From Liolophura sinensis (Eukaryota; Mollusca; Polyplacophora; Chitonida; Chitonidae), in NCBI RefSeq assembly GCF_032854445.1, contig NC_088298.1, forward strand, positions 18,063,976 to 18,123,975: a stretch of 60,000 bases of DNA. The letters run 5' to 3'. Below the pieces are notes generated by a model that saw nothing but the letters and a program-made list of their open reading frames with translations, had not been told where the DNA came from and did not search any database. Every line of letters starts with the position of its first letter. The stretch's first letter is position 1. This document shows positions 46,054 to 58,740 of this stretch, in pieces. The position numbers and the translations under genes are program-made.

Positions 46054-46182
46054 CGTACACGGTCGTCCTTTGCAATACAGCCCCATGTAACAACAAGACG
46101 AGAATTATTTCCAGTAAAGTCCATTTAGGTTTGGCAAAATTCCTGACGAATACACGCCAGGCTTCCTCCATTTTGGATCAAT
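46054..46182 (-). CDS. Probable first coding exon with signal peptide or signal anchor
   Basis: On the minus strand a strong acceptor (a long T-rich tract ending CTTTGCACAG) precedes an exon that starts in 5' UTR. The ATG at 46171 lies in an excellent context (AAAATGG). The frame runs 39 codons to a GTGAGT donor after one base of the next codon (phase 1). The peptide starts MEEAWRVFVRNFAKPKW, a long basic n-region. TLLEIILVLLLHGAVL follows, a hydrophobic core, then QRTTVYG. This fits a signal peptide with an extended n-region, or a type II signal anchor. Phase-1 introns just after signal-peptide exons are common in animal genes for modular extracellular proteins. It is on the same strand and in the same phase as the vWA exons at 7407-741, so it may be their 5' end. 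No intervening exon was found in 38.6 kb, so it may instead belong to another gene. The further 5' UTR exon lies to the right. Confidence 0.55.
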
Positions 46183-46517
46183 CTGTGCAAAGAGGAAAAA
46201 AAAGGTTTTAATAAGGCAATATTTATAATATTGCGAAAAAAAAGTCTATATTATTAATATTCTGGACACAATTGTTCAAAATGTATGTATTAGCAGTAAT
46301 TACTTTAGACTAGACTAAAGCTCCCTTTGTTTTGTATGAGCCAACGACTGCTGTTAAGGTGTAAGTCTAGGTTAACTTTAAGTACATTTTACAACAACTG
46401 GCCTATGGGCATTAGGGATAAGGCTACACTTTTCTTAATGACATCTACTATGCTTACATACATGTATTCAGCTTAGCGAGCTATGTCGTTTATGATCAGT
46501 TATCTACTATTTCTTTC

Positions 46518-46602
46518 GAGTGACCTGGTGGCCGAAAAAGACGGTCGACATGGCGAGTAGACGCTTGCCTCTAAGGTCGCTGGTTCGATACCCGGAACGG
46601 GC
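46518..46602 (+). repeat. tRNA-related (Leu/Ser-type) SINE-head relic
   Basis: GGTGGCCGAAAAAGACGGTC resembles a Leu/Ser-type A-box region, and GCTGGTTCGATACCCGGAAC a B-box and T-arm. Stems do not pair well enough for a functional tRNA. Confidence 0.4.
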
Positions 46603-46872
46603 TAAACCTACTTTCACACAAGAATCTGTGCTATAATCTCTGTATTGTATAAAGACAATTATACTCATTAGAACACTTTCTTAATAACCCCCACCCAACT
46701 GATACCTTAATTATTATATACGCCTCCAAACGCCAAATAAATAATTAAGGTACCAATGTACTGCAATGCAAATTAGCTTGTGAACCACAAACTGATGTTC
46801 CAGTGTGGTATAGCCTCTCATAATTTGTCGCTAGGTGGATTGTTAACCTGTACCGTTTGTTCATTCATGGTG

Positions 46873-46995
46873 AATTGATTCACTGATTTGATTGTTGTTT
46901 TATTCCGTACCTTGGTGAATTTTATTTATTTGATTGTTGTTTTAAGTCGAGCCGTGGTGATTTAATTTATTTGTTTGATTTTGGTTTTAAGCCGT
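46873..46995 (-). repeat. Three tandem copies of a SINE 3'-terminus-like unit
   Basis: TTGATTGTTGTTTTATTCCG, TTGATTGTTGTTTTAAGTCG and TTGATTTTGGTTTTAAGCCG each follow a TTTATTT-type stretch and precede CCGTGGTGAAT-like sequence, at about 50-bp spacing. Each unit resembles the complement of the SINE-1 3' end. Confidence 0.6.
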
Positions 46996-49900
46996 ACCGT
47001 GGTGAATTGATCTGGTCACAGAAACAGGCCAAGATACACAATTTTAAACAATCCGTTTGTAAACTATACACAATTAGAAGTAAATATTATCAGGAAACGA
47101 GTCACATAAGACTCAACTAAGGCAATGTTTTATGAACGCATTTATGAGCGAGAAATGCTACAAATAATATACCTAGTACGCATGTCAATATTCACAACAT
47201 GTGGCAAAACTTTTCTATAATATGATCATTTTGTCTTAGCGAGAAAGAAAGCTTAAAAATGAAATAAAGTTCGTGAGTAGGACAACTTGCGTAAAACTAT
47301 TTTCTAAACGTCTAAGTTTTTACAGACTGAAGTGCGTTCAAATGTTTGAATTCTATGGAAGCCTTTATGAACCACATAGCTCGTGTTCATGTACATTGTG
47401 TTCATGTACATTGACATCACAAGAATTGTGCCAGTATCAACACAGCTTTTAATTTTGAACATGATTCACATTAACCACGAGTATAAAGAAATTACTCAGC
47501 AAATATTTCGAAAGTAGGGTGACATCAGAGCACCATTCAACTGGTAGTATAATATATATACCCCACCTCAGAGTTCTAATATCACTCACTTAAAGATGTA
47601 AAAAAAACAAAAAAAAACAATGAAAGTATTTTCGCGCACAGTTTCAGCTGCTTGACTGATAAACCTTACTTTTTTTATTTTTAAATTTAACATTCAGGTT
47701 TCGATTATATGTACCGAAGAACACACATTCATAAACTTAAGATTAATACAGAAGGTTAGCAAAAAGGATGCCAAAAAAAAAATTCCGGACTTCCGGAAAT
47801 GCATTTGACTTTGACACGATAAAGGCAGAACGAGTGTTAAGTGTGGCGTAAAAAAACCCGAAAACTGGATAATGGAAGGTTATAATAACACGTGATGTCA
47901 ACGAAAACAGAGCACAGCAAGCGTCCATTCAAGTTAAGAGGAAAAACAGCAATTGAGTGAAAATCGGACCTCCGCAGTGACTCGGTCTCTGTTAAATGCT
48001 TTATCGTTGATCCGTGCCTGGCTTAATTATATGAGAAAATGGGTTGTTTGGTTTCTGCGGATGATGTGGCCGAAACGACCTGCGCGCACTGGCGGGGACC
48101 TATGGCAGGATATATGGCTGGTTGGCTGGTTCATTGGTCTTGGGACGTGGCGGAAATTTCACAGTACACGTACGTTAGAAACAGAGCAGCCGTCAGAGGG
48201 CGAGGGTATTTTAGACTAACCGATGTTTTTCTTTGCTCTCGCGTCTACTCTTTAGCCATGGTTAATTACTGCCAGCCTGAGGGTACCGTATCAGCTGACT
48301 GCCAGCGAAACTACCCTGCTGCTGTCTCTATTCACCACCAGTGCTCAGTGACTGTTGCACAGACAAGCCAACTTCTCCCAAGAATATATACCCTACACGT
48401 GACAACTGAACAGACACAGAAGGAGTTGCAATAGTGTTAATTTAGCCTTGACATAGAGTCGTGTTCGCTCCATATATCTCAAGTTCGGTATGGATAATTT
48501 ATAGAAATAAAATAAGGAAACAAAATCTTTTTTAAAACAATTTGTTGAACAGGTAAGCCTTACTTTGCCGCGGAACATTTGGGTCAGAAGAAAAAAACAT
48601 AATCCGGGAGTTTCTTCATGTTTCTTGTTACCAAAAGCAAAAAAAAAAAGCAAGGCAAGGGTTAACGAAGATTACTTGAAGTTATTTTGATAATACAACA
48701 GATTAGCTTTCATTTTTCTTTATTAAGAACGAATAGTGAAGCCTGTGGTGCGATGATACTCAACAGTAAAGAATCGTCAAGCGTGCTTAAGAAGAACTCC
48801 AGCACGTTTCGGTGTTTTCTTTCCATTTTTTTGCAATAGCTAATTGATACTCGGCTGGCATAGGTTTACACTCCGCAACGACTTTACCATTCACCATGTT
48901 TTCGGAGAAAATATGAAACGACAGCAGCGTGCTTCATAAACGTCGACCACTAATAATAACGCGTACAAAATAATGGTATTCAAGAAACAGTTTCCGCTCT
49001 TCCACGCGAGCAATTGCTGAAAGATGAAATTAAATAGAACACCTTGACGTCATATCCGTTCCTGGGGTCCCGAGCTAAAATTACGTGACACGTATCTCGT
49101 CAATTCTGCGAATTTCGTATCTTTATGGATTTTGTTTGAGGCGCTATTTATCTGAAACGTGTAACTGGCGTTAGGCGAATGTTTTAGACACATTACCCTT
49201 AATCGTATGGGACATAACACGGTGTGTCAGGCTTGCTGCTGGACTTTAAAACAATCCCGCAGTCCTATACGGAATTTTAAGTATGCGACTACCCTTCTTT
49301 TGAAACAGTGGTGTGCCGTTCCGTCCCTAGAGTGCGTTTGGCTTTTGTTAAAATTTCTTCCTTTTATGGGTCGTTAAAGTCTAGGTGGTAAATAAGTTTA
49401 AACACCAGAGCGTTTGCTCAGTTGTGCGTGTCGAAATCGTGAAACGATAAGGAAAATTGCGTTTATTTGAAAAAAAATGATAAACCAGATCTACACAAAA
49501 GTGCCATAGCCTTGTAGTCTCGCTTAAAATAATTACGACGATAATATCACTGCTACCAAATCTTTCTCAACAACTGCATTTCCATCAATCGTCTGTCCAT
49601 TATGAAAGGTTTACCAAGAACGCTAGCTATTTTGCGCTATCCGTCGAAATATTTAGCAACGTGCCAAAAACGTCGGCAATTTCCTAACAAAATTACGCCA
49701 CATATGTGCAAATTAGACATATAGTCGCCTAGTTTATTTCCGATAGTCCACTAAATGTACTTCCATGCATCTGTAAGTGACTCTATACGTTTACACTCTG
49801 ATCATAACAAGCCTGTGTTAAGTCACTGAGACTGGCTAAAATTGAAGACAGATGACGGTGTCTCGTATGCTTAGCAATACGCCTACGCTATATAACAGAG

Positions 49901-50251
49901 CAACGCCCATGTCTCTGTCTGATTTCAAATCTCTTCAGGCTTTAAAACTGAAGTAATGTATAATTTTTGGCAGTGGATGATAAATGAATACGTTGATGAA
50001 TACGGAATAAATGAATACTTTGAAATTGTAGAAGGTGGGTTTTCGTTGACTGGTTTCACTGCACTAATTCTACACAGCGTTAAGATTTGCTCGTGAAAAA
50101 CCCAATTGTGTGTAAACAGTTGGTGTAAAGGGTACAGAGTAAGTAAGTTCAAACTGAAAATGTTATATATATATGCTCTTCAGACATATCCTTTCATACC
50201 GGCATGCTCTCAGTGAGATCCACTCAAATGCATGTGCATGTGTAACATCCC
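46996..50251. other. Non-coding apart from a 15-bp duplication
   Basis: Open frames at 47953-48434 overlap each other in different frames and show no known domain or splice support. No mobile element was recognised. Confidence 0.4.
47383..47412. repeat. 15-bp direct tandem duplication
   Basis: GTGTTCATGTACATT is repeated twice without change. Confidence 0.9.
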
Positions 50252-50574
50252 CATATACGTGTGCTTTCTCATTAAAAATCATTCATGTGTGTGTGTTCCA
50301 AGTACAAATATCTCATATACGTGTGCTCTCTCATTAAAAATCATTCATATGTGTGTTCTCCAAGTACAAGTATCTCATATACGTGTGCTCTCTCATTAAA
50401 AAAACATTCATATGTGTGTGCTCCAAGTACAAGTATCTCATATACGTGTGCTCTCTCATTAAAAAAGCATTCATATGTGTGTGCTCCAAGTACAAGTATC
50501 TCATGTACGTGTGCTCTCTCATTAAAAAAGCATTCATATGTGTGTGCTCCAAGTACAAGTATCTCATATACGTT
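50252..50574. repeat. Minisatellite, 63-bp unit, about five copies
   Basis: Units start ATTCATATGTGTGTGCTCCA at 50281, 50343, 50406, 50469 and 50532 (spacing 62, 63, 63, 63), with partial copies at both edges. Units are nearly identical. Because the period is a multiple of three and each unit lacks stops in several frames, long open frames arise on both strands; these repeat a 21-residue pattern and are not taken as genes. Confidence 0.95.
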
Positions 50575-53500
50575 AGCTATCGACGTAAGTGGTGCTATTA
50601 ATCATTTTAAAGGTCGGTCCTGAAACGTTTATATTTTGGAGGAGAAAAGTATATTAGTATGCACTGGTGCATACATTTTATTTCACCATGCAGCTATGGC
50701 TTAATTTCTACGTATGGAGTCAGGAATTCAAACTCTACTCCAAGCATTCGGTGTTCGCATGAGATTGCTTAAGAATGATGTTGTAATTGGTTGGTATGAC
50801 TGGTGTCCTATGTTGTGACATATCTAGACAATCAACCGTCGTACTGCGTTGATAGGAGAGCTAGAGTCCAAGTGCAACAACAACAAACATACTAGTGTAA
50901 AAATGCCTGGGTCTGTCACAACGAAGTCAGTTTAGGCTTATGCCTCACAGATGGTTTTCCCTTTAACAGGGTGAGCCTAGTTAGTAAGCATACAGCACAG
51001 ACAGGTAACACGCAGTCGCAGTGGGAATTATAGTAGCGATATACAGAGCGCCAACAGAGCGTTAAAGGATGTTAAGACATACCAGCAGCATGCCACCGTC
51101 ACACTTCAAGCAAACTACTTCGTATGTATTCTTCATCGAGTGAAATTGTTCTTGGTATTCCTGGACTGTGGATTTATTGACCAATCAACGGCTATAATCG
51201 CTTCATGGGCCCGTTGACATTAGCACGTTTGCCGCTTGCTTTTGAGATTTTTATTCCCCATAAGCAACTCTTTAAATATCTGTGTGTCGGTCGATGAAAT
51301 GTTTAACATTTTGATATCTTTTATTATGGGGCATTCAGTTGACGACTTAAGTCATAAATTGCAAGTCTATGTGTTTTTAATACGGTCACTATTTTAATCA
51401 AAATTAACTTAACCGTGAAATGCCTTATGGAACGGGTCCAAATTTCATCAGTTCGATCCAGAAGAGCGCTAAGGCATTTGAAAAGAAACGTGGATGATTC
51501 CTCTCCAGAAAAGAAAAGTGGGCCATGTAGAACAAAGACTGGCTTAGATGTTGTGGCAATTGTAAATTCAATTCTTCCAGTCAGTGAGATATTGTTAGGT
51601 CATTTTCGATTGGTCGACAAAGCAGAGCGAAATCTCGTGCTCCACCACATGGGCTTATTAAAGAGCGAATTTATAAACACACAGTTTTATCTTTCATTCC
51701 ATGGTCTCCCGTGGGTAGAAAAATAGCTCTTAACTGTGTGTTAGTTTAAGTAGTCAGGTGACCCCAATTGAAACCACATGTGCGGGCTCTGTTGGGAGAG
51801 TGGAACTTGCTGGCCAGGGTGCAGCAGTCCGCAAAAAATGTTGCCAATTTTCAAGTGGTTGTTCCTTTTTGTTGTGTTACTTAATTATATTTTTGCGTTT
51901 GGTTCTTTCGGAAAACGTCAGCACTTTTCACTTCCACCGCCGACTGGTGATTTTTGACTGACACGGAAATAAAAATTAGAGTCATTAGTGACTTTGACAG
52001 ACTGACAGCGCTGTGTGAATTTCAGCGCTCTTGTATACGGTCAACATCACATATATTTCCCCTTGAGGAATGGGAACACTCCAGGTTGATGACTTTTCCC
52101 TGTGATGTTGCGGTTCCACACCTCATGCACATTCATGTCCAATATGAAATGCTTTATTTTATTGCATTAAATATTAATTAACATAATTTTGTATGAAATT
52201 CAATATCACGATCAAATATATGCAATACTTCTTCTGACTTATAATATAAGTGACGTAAGGATAGTTTTCTATTAATGCACTGAATAAGCATTGCGAAGTT
52301 CTTAAGAATTTATGTGGCCATCAGTATATTTTGGACATAATCGATTGGAAAAAAACCCCTGACGTCTGCATGAATGTATGTGAGTGTGTTCTCATAACTT
52401 GTACAGTGCAGATATGACTCTAATCACCAAGCAAGAGTTACTTCCAATTTGACAGTCCAAATCGAGTTGGAACCATGCTGTGTAAACTCACATCAGTCTA
52501 CGACATTAAACTTACATGGTTGCACACAAAAACTAAAAAAATATACACAAAAACTGGGACTTATTGCAAGAAAGGAGAAAAGTAAAGCATCAAGATTTAC
52601 GTTTTCTAAAGAAAACTCGATTATGTACTCATTTGGGCGGAAGAACTCACCTAGCACCCGGTTTGTCGCACATGTACGCAATCACAGAGAGCTACACAAC
52701 AGCTGCATACAAAACTAAGTTGCTTTTTTTAGAGCAAGTTATTTTCAACTGTTTAATTTTGCCCATGGGTCACTTTACTAATGTTTTAAAGAGATTTCTT
52801 TTCCTTTTTTCCGTGGAGAAAATGGAAGAAGAAGTAGTCATTTTCTTAGATATTTCTAAAAGGTATCTATACACATATGGCAAACTGAATTTTGTGGTTG
52901 ACTAAGTTGACATTTTCTTTCTAAAGGAAGTGATACATGTGATGAGGACAGTGACAGCAAAAGAAAAAAAATAACGTTTAAGTGAGTTTAGCCACTTATG
53001 GGACCATGAAGTATTCATAAAATGCAGTATATAAAACATGTTACAACGCTTATTTTCCTTTTGCTGCAGAAAGGAGATATGCACGTGAGAGCAAAGAAGA
53101 AAAAAAGTGAGAAAAATTACTTGTAAAAGAACATGGACCATGGAAACTTACGTATTATTAGTATTTGGAAAATAACACGTGCGATGGAAAATCGGTGATG
53201 ACAAAACGTCCAAAGAAACAATACACCTGATGTCTTTAATTCCCAGGTGGAAGTGATGAGAGTTTTACAAGGTTCGGATGGTGTCAATGATCGGGGTTTG
53301 GGGTGTAGGAATGTTTAGATATGTGAGGTGTGGACAGGGATAGGAGAGAGAGGAGAGTACGGTAATGGATAGAGGGAAATCTGAGTGTAATAAATGAGAT
53401 GGCCATAAAAGAACTTGGAAAGTTTTATTAAAATGACTTTCGTCTTTGACGGAAGATTTTTGTGTTTAAAGCTGTATTGGAAATTGGTCTTATTTGTCAT

Positions 53501-55924
53501 TGTTGACTTTGTTCATTGTGGTTGACGATTGATGACGTAAAAGAATGTATGTTGCCACGGCTAGATTCGCTATTGGTATGTCGTTCAGTATATTTTCCAA
53601 CGAGGTTAAGTATTTTCGAGGGAAAGGTTCTGCCCAACTTCACTTCATTCAAGTAAAACAAACTTTTCTCTAACACGATTTTGAGTATGAAAAAAAGTTT
53701 CCTTACCTTGGACTTTGTCTATAGACATCAGTGACAAAGTTGGAACATGTCTCGTCCTTTTGGAAAAAGGTGAAATATCCAAAAGGCTTCTTCGGTAATC
53801 CAAAGAAATAGCGTAAAACCTCAAAGGAAAAAAAAAAACAAACACCTCAAAAGCAAAGGTTTGGCGTTGTGCTGTACTATACTAGTAGTGTATCTACAGC
53901 CAACGGTGTCCTCTTTCCTAGTGTAGCGCTCGCTTTTACCAGTAAGCACTGATCACTAAGATATGCCGGTGGTACTTATGTATCTTTACTAGCAGTCGTC
54001 GGCCAGAGGGTAGCTTGCTCCAACGCTGCCTTCAATCTTTTTTTTCTGCCGTCATTTAGGACGGCTTATGACGGGAAGCCGCGTTGCTTTTTTGCAGACA
54101 CTTACCATACATACAAGGGATACCTACTTTTCAGCCAACATGGTGCAGTCTGCAGTAATACTTTAAACTTGTCATGCGTTAATTTGGTGTTTTGCATAAA
54201 GAATTTTCTGGTAGGATTTTAGAACGATAATTGTCTGCGTTAAGGTCATGATACGTAATGAGTTTGGACATGAATGATGGGAGATTTTAAGATGGGATGG
54301 GGAGGGAGTAAGAAAAGGGGGTGAAGCTGTTCTAGAGCTTCCAGCTGTGGAAATATTATATTGGATTTGGCAGAATTATAGTGTCAAATGTCGCTTGTGG
54401 AAGAATGTTTTTTGTGTGTATGTGTGTCAGAAAGTGAGAATTCTGTTAGCCACGTATATAGCCATACCATTTATGTATATGCTCACGTGTATAACTATAT
54501 TCATGCAGATTTGGTTCTTTAGAAGCTTTTGTTTTCAGAGGCTAAAGTAAGGCAGAAAAAAGGAATCGAATTATGGGCACTGTCAACACTTAATTAACAT
54601 TTAATTTTGTACAAAACATTTATTCCAAAGTGTCCATGTCAGTGTGCTTTTGTAGCATGGTTCAATATAGTGGGTGGGTCATCGTGGCGGTGTGGCATTC
54701 TAATTTGTTGTTGAAAACGACTCCAAAAAAACGACTACCCATCTGTATTTTATATCTAGGCGCATATTGCGATTCCGTTTTTGAACATCATGCGAGAATT
54801 TGGCTCTAAGATAGAACAAAGTCTTCCAGACCGTCAAATACGAAAACCGATTTACAATGTATGATTTTGTATTAAGGGCAGTACTGCGAGTTATCTCTAG
54901 ACTGTTATCTTCAGTCACGTAAATTATGGGTCGGGTGAACACGCTTGTTTTTTCGACACAGTTATTCGCCAGACCGTTTCCCACGAATGTACCCGCAGTG
55001 GGAGTGCTTCAAAGAAAATTAGGACCCTTTAAATATGCCTTAAGTGCAGGGGACCAAACCGGCATATTGCAACTGTAACGGGTTACGGCACATGCAGCAT
55101 AAAAAAGGAATGTAGCATAATGTTACGTAATATTAAATTATGCGTCCATGTTTGTATGGCGGCGTTGTACAGAAAATTTGTAGATTCTGCCCGCTTTCCC
55201 TGTGGGTGGTGTTTCCTGGCAATAGCAATGACCGACATTTGTCTGGCCCTGTCCGCAGTCTAACTACTTTTGCCTGTGTGTAGGCCTACGTCAAGTGTGG
55301 GTTGGAAAGTAAAATCAGTTGCATGGAAATGGCCCATTTTCCGAACTCACAATACCTATCGTTATCGTGCAAGTATATTCAGCCAAAAATGTCTGTTTAC
55401 TGATGATCAAGACAACATTTTGCACATCAGCACGTTTTACGACACTGACTTTGTATACAAGCATTCGCACAGGTTGTTATATCAGCCAACCCTTTGTCGG
55501 TCACATCAATGTCAGATGTTCTTGTTGCAACTAACGTCACTTCTGAATTGACTGACTACCAGATTAACTTATTGGTTGTATACAAATCTTCCTGATTAAA
55601 TTCAGGCCAGAAGCTTTGAGGATAGTTCGTAGACAAGTTCAGGACACGCCGGATAACCGACCACACATTCACAGTGACAGAATGTTGACTGTCTGGTTCA
55701 CTGATTTAAAAAGTGATCTGTTTTATGACTGGGTCATTGACCTACTGATCGGTCAGAATCTCCTCACATGCGATCATCCACGCTTAAAACAAAGGTATGA
55801 ATTCTCATCAAAAGGAAATATTCTTCAGTATAATATAAAATACAAAATAAATAAATAAACACCTATTTCCACCTTTGTAGCCACAATGTACTTGTGATGT
55901 ATTCGACCAAGGGGACGGTAATTT
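50575..55924. other. Non-coding, no gene supported
   Basis: The longest open frames (51415-51726 and 52564-52905, plus) have no recognised domain and are within the range expected by chance. No mobile element copy of the families above was seen. Confidence 0.4.
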
Positions 55925-56016
55925 GTATTTATTTCATTTATCAGACTGGAGATCAAGAACATTTCACTCAAACGACTTGAGTACTGCCTAAAACATCTAT
56001 CAACTAAATGAATAAA
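55925..56016. repeat. Head-to-head pair of SINE-1 3' ends
   Basis: A minus-strand SINE 3' end (TATTTATTTCATTTATCAGA then AAGAACATTTCACTCAAACG) runs directly into a plus-strand one (TTGAGTACTGCCTAAAACAT then CAACTAAATGAATAAAT). Both lack the body and head. Confidence 0.65.
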
Positions 56017-56867
56017 TTAACCTACATGAAGTTGGTCAGGCTTATGAATGAGGTTACATTGCTTGACTTGCTTCGGCCGGGTTAGAAGTTCAAAGACCAC
56101 GAGACAGATTGCGAAAATATCTTTCCATTCTTTGAGTTAATTAGAAAATATCCTTTGATGTCTTTTCACTTAGTCATGAATACCCAACAAGACTCTGGAA
56201 AAGTTATAATTTCTCATTATGGCATAGCTGTAAAGAAATTATCAAAGGCACTGTCTGGAAGCGTTTATCTAAGCAATAATGAAAAGCAATGTGCTCTGAT
56301 TAAAAGATCCGATTCAAAAGGTTATATGGCTTCTGTTTTTTAAGAGTGTAATACTTAATCACAACATTATCTGCTATTTGTCTAAATATACCTAAAGTGT
56401 CAGTGGAAGCGTTTAAAGCGTATACATATATCAATGATGAACAATCCGTCCGCGTTGAGGAATTCCGTGATAGTCGCATGACTGTATTACACACGGAAGT
56501 TTTAGTGGTTAAGATGATTACAAACAGACAGTCGACACGTGCCTGAGGTAATCAGTGGCTAAATAGCAGACTTGTAGAGATCACCCACAGAAACAAGCTG
56601 GGAATTATATCCCATGTGCGTTCTTTTTTCGAGGGGAGCGGGATGGGCGTGGAGTGTGGGAAAAGGGGTGCGAATACTGGTTTAACTTCAAATGGACGTT
56701 AAATTTACTATTATACTTAAATTTCATCTGAGCTTTGACATGGAGTCTTAATTAGAAAGAAAAGTAATTTGGTCTCATTTTTACAAACCACACGAAACCT
56801 TGCATACACGAAACTAAAACGCCCCCATAGGAATGTATTGCAAGTATTCTTATAAATATTCTGAGTA

Positions 56868-57030
56868 TCAACCGGCGAATCCCACGACCATCCACGAATT
56901 GCTGGAAGACCTTTTCACCGACCTTTCAAGCCGGAATGGCTGGTTTCACAGCCATTGCATCGGTGAGAGGATTCTTGGTCATTATGCTGCGCTGGTACGC
57001 AAACCACAACGCCACGTAGGCTCACAAAAG
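56868..57030 (-). mobile_element. SINE-1, old minus-strand copy without tail
   Basis: CCCACGACCATCCACGAATT, CTGGAAGACCTTTTC, GCATCGGTGAGAGGATTCTT, GGTCATTATGCTGCGCTGGT and AACCACAACGCCACGTAGGC correspond in order to the family's body and head. The 3' end is lost. Confidence 0.65.
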
Positions 57031-57164
57031 CCGCCGGAAAACTCGCCTTACAGCGTTAACCATAAAATAAGAATGCAGCGAGATTAATATATTTAAGCCC
57101 TTATCGAGTTACTAACAAAATTTAGATATGTATCCTATATTTACAACTGAACCTCAAGGAATGC

Positions 57165-57320
57165 TGGACTACGTAAATGTCTACCTGCCTCGAACAAAGA
57201 AGAGGTACAGCGGATAAATCTACAAATTCCCGTTCAAGGCCGGGTTTGAACCTGCACGTTGTGTGTCGTATTAATTAAAAGTCAAGGAGCTTAAGCACTC
57301 GACCAAGGACGTTGGCCCGT
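57165..57320 (-). repeat. SINE-like repeat family R5 (tRNA Leu/Ser-type head)
   Basis: On the minus strand, TTGGTCGAGTGCTTAAGCTC resembles a Leu/Ser tRNA A-box and CAGGTTCAAACCCGGCC a B-box. The adjoining GCGGATAAATCTAC block is shared with 5608-5885. Confidence 0.55.
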
Positions 57321-58461
57321 TCCACAATCCGTGTTAAACAACTGAACCAAGAAAAAATATAATACGCAGTTAATGTAAAACATTAACTAATATTAGTAGG
57401 TATATCAAGAAATGCACATCAGCTGTGCAAACACGAGCAAGTATTCACGTATCATATGCATGTCAAGGCGCCACAAAAGTAAATCATTAAGTAAAACCAA
57501 GAAATGAAAAAGTCACTTCGATCGGGTTTAATGTGCGTTTTAAAAGTGCGTCTAGAACTCCGTGACATCGTAAATCTTCCTCAGTTAGTGTTTTCGCAAG
57601 ACACAAGCCGCGTTTCCCAGCGAGAGCAATCTAGACGTTTCGACTGAGACCAATTTATGACTTTCCGCAAATTTCTTCCTTTGCTAACAATATTTTATGA
57701 TAATTGGAATATTTATGTACGTTAAATTCTCGAGAATTACGAGACAGTGAATAAAGCTGTTGGATTTGATCCTTGCTAATTGTATTTGTCAGACGTTATG
57801 TGTGGACTATTTTTTCAAACTTATCGTATAAAATAGGCCATGACTGGTGGAGAGGGCAAAGGGACGGAAATAATGTAATATAAAAATGTGAAATAGAACA
57901 TCACTGTAAACTGCGAAAAAAATGGACCAGTGCACTCTTAGAAAGGAAATATGTATCCATGCCTTAAGGATCTTTTTGTTTTTTATGGGGCCGGTTTTAT
58001 CGTACTTTTAAAATAAAAAAAGTTTGGCTAATGGATAGGGTGCGAAAGCTGTGCTGTCAAATTCGAGTTTCAACAGTGTAGTCAACAGTCAGAAAGCGGT
58101 GTCGCTGAAAAAAATGAATATACAGGTTCTGTACTCATGAAGTGAATATAGGTTACAGAAGGTTTACTGCATGCTGAAGAATATCCTGAGATTTACTGAC
58201 ATAGAGTGTCGATTTATTGGCTTGTACGTTTCCATCTACAAAGTTTCCAAGATGGATCAAGCTGATTTCAGAACTTGATCACAAGATTCAACAAAATGAA
58301 CCAGTGCAGAAACCTACAACAGGTGGGATTCACTAAGTACATCCAATGCAGGTTGATCAGGTTGGTTTTCAGTTTCCTCCAAATTTGATGTTCCGAAAAG
58401 GGAACATGCACAGACGATTTCTATAAAAAAGACAATATCTGAAGCAACTCATGCACCTTTG
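57321..58461. other. Non-coding, nothing recognised
   Basis: No supported exon or repeat. Confidence 0.4.
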
Positions 58462-58740
58462 GTGGCAGAAATGTATGTATGTGTACTTGGGTTATACGTG
58501 GTATTCAACAATTTTTCAGTCATATGACGACGGGAAGTCATTAGGTGTGTGTGTACATATTCTGTGTCTTCTTGTGGCAGGGCGAGTCCATGCCGCCAAA
58601 GTGCAGCCTCTACTTAAGTACCATTCCCAAGATACCAGACATGACACCCCACCCGGTCACATTACATTGACCCCAGGTTCACCAATTATGTTTCCTTGCT
58701 TTAACCTCTCTGTGAAGAACACAAAGACAGGGGCAAGTAT
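58462..58740 (-). repeat. SINE-like family R4, copy 2
   Basis: An (ATGT)n edge, TTTTTCAGTCATATGACGAC, GTGTGTACATATTCTGTG, GGCGAGTCCATGCCGCC, CAGACATGACACCCCACCCG and GTTTCCTTGCTTTAACCTCT match the copy at 37585-37960. An open frame across it (58451-58885) is a by-product of the repeat. Confidence 0.65.

Noticed and set aside
47953-48434. Two overlapping plus-strand open frames (88 and 131 codons)
   Set aside because: They overlap in different frames, so at most one could be real; neither has a domain or splice support.
50285-50623. Open frames encoding a 21-residue repeat
   Set aside because: They arise from a stop-free 63-bp minisatellite unit and appear on both strands; no start context or splice evidence.
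51415-51726. 103-codon plus-strand open frame with a basic N-terminal half
   Set aside because: No family was recognised, no promoter or splice evidence exists, and the length is within chance expectation.
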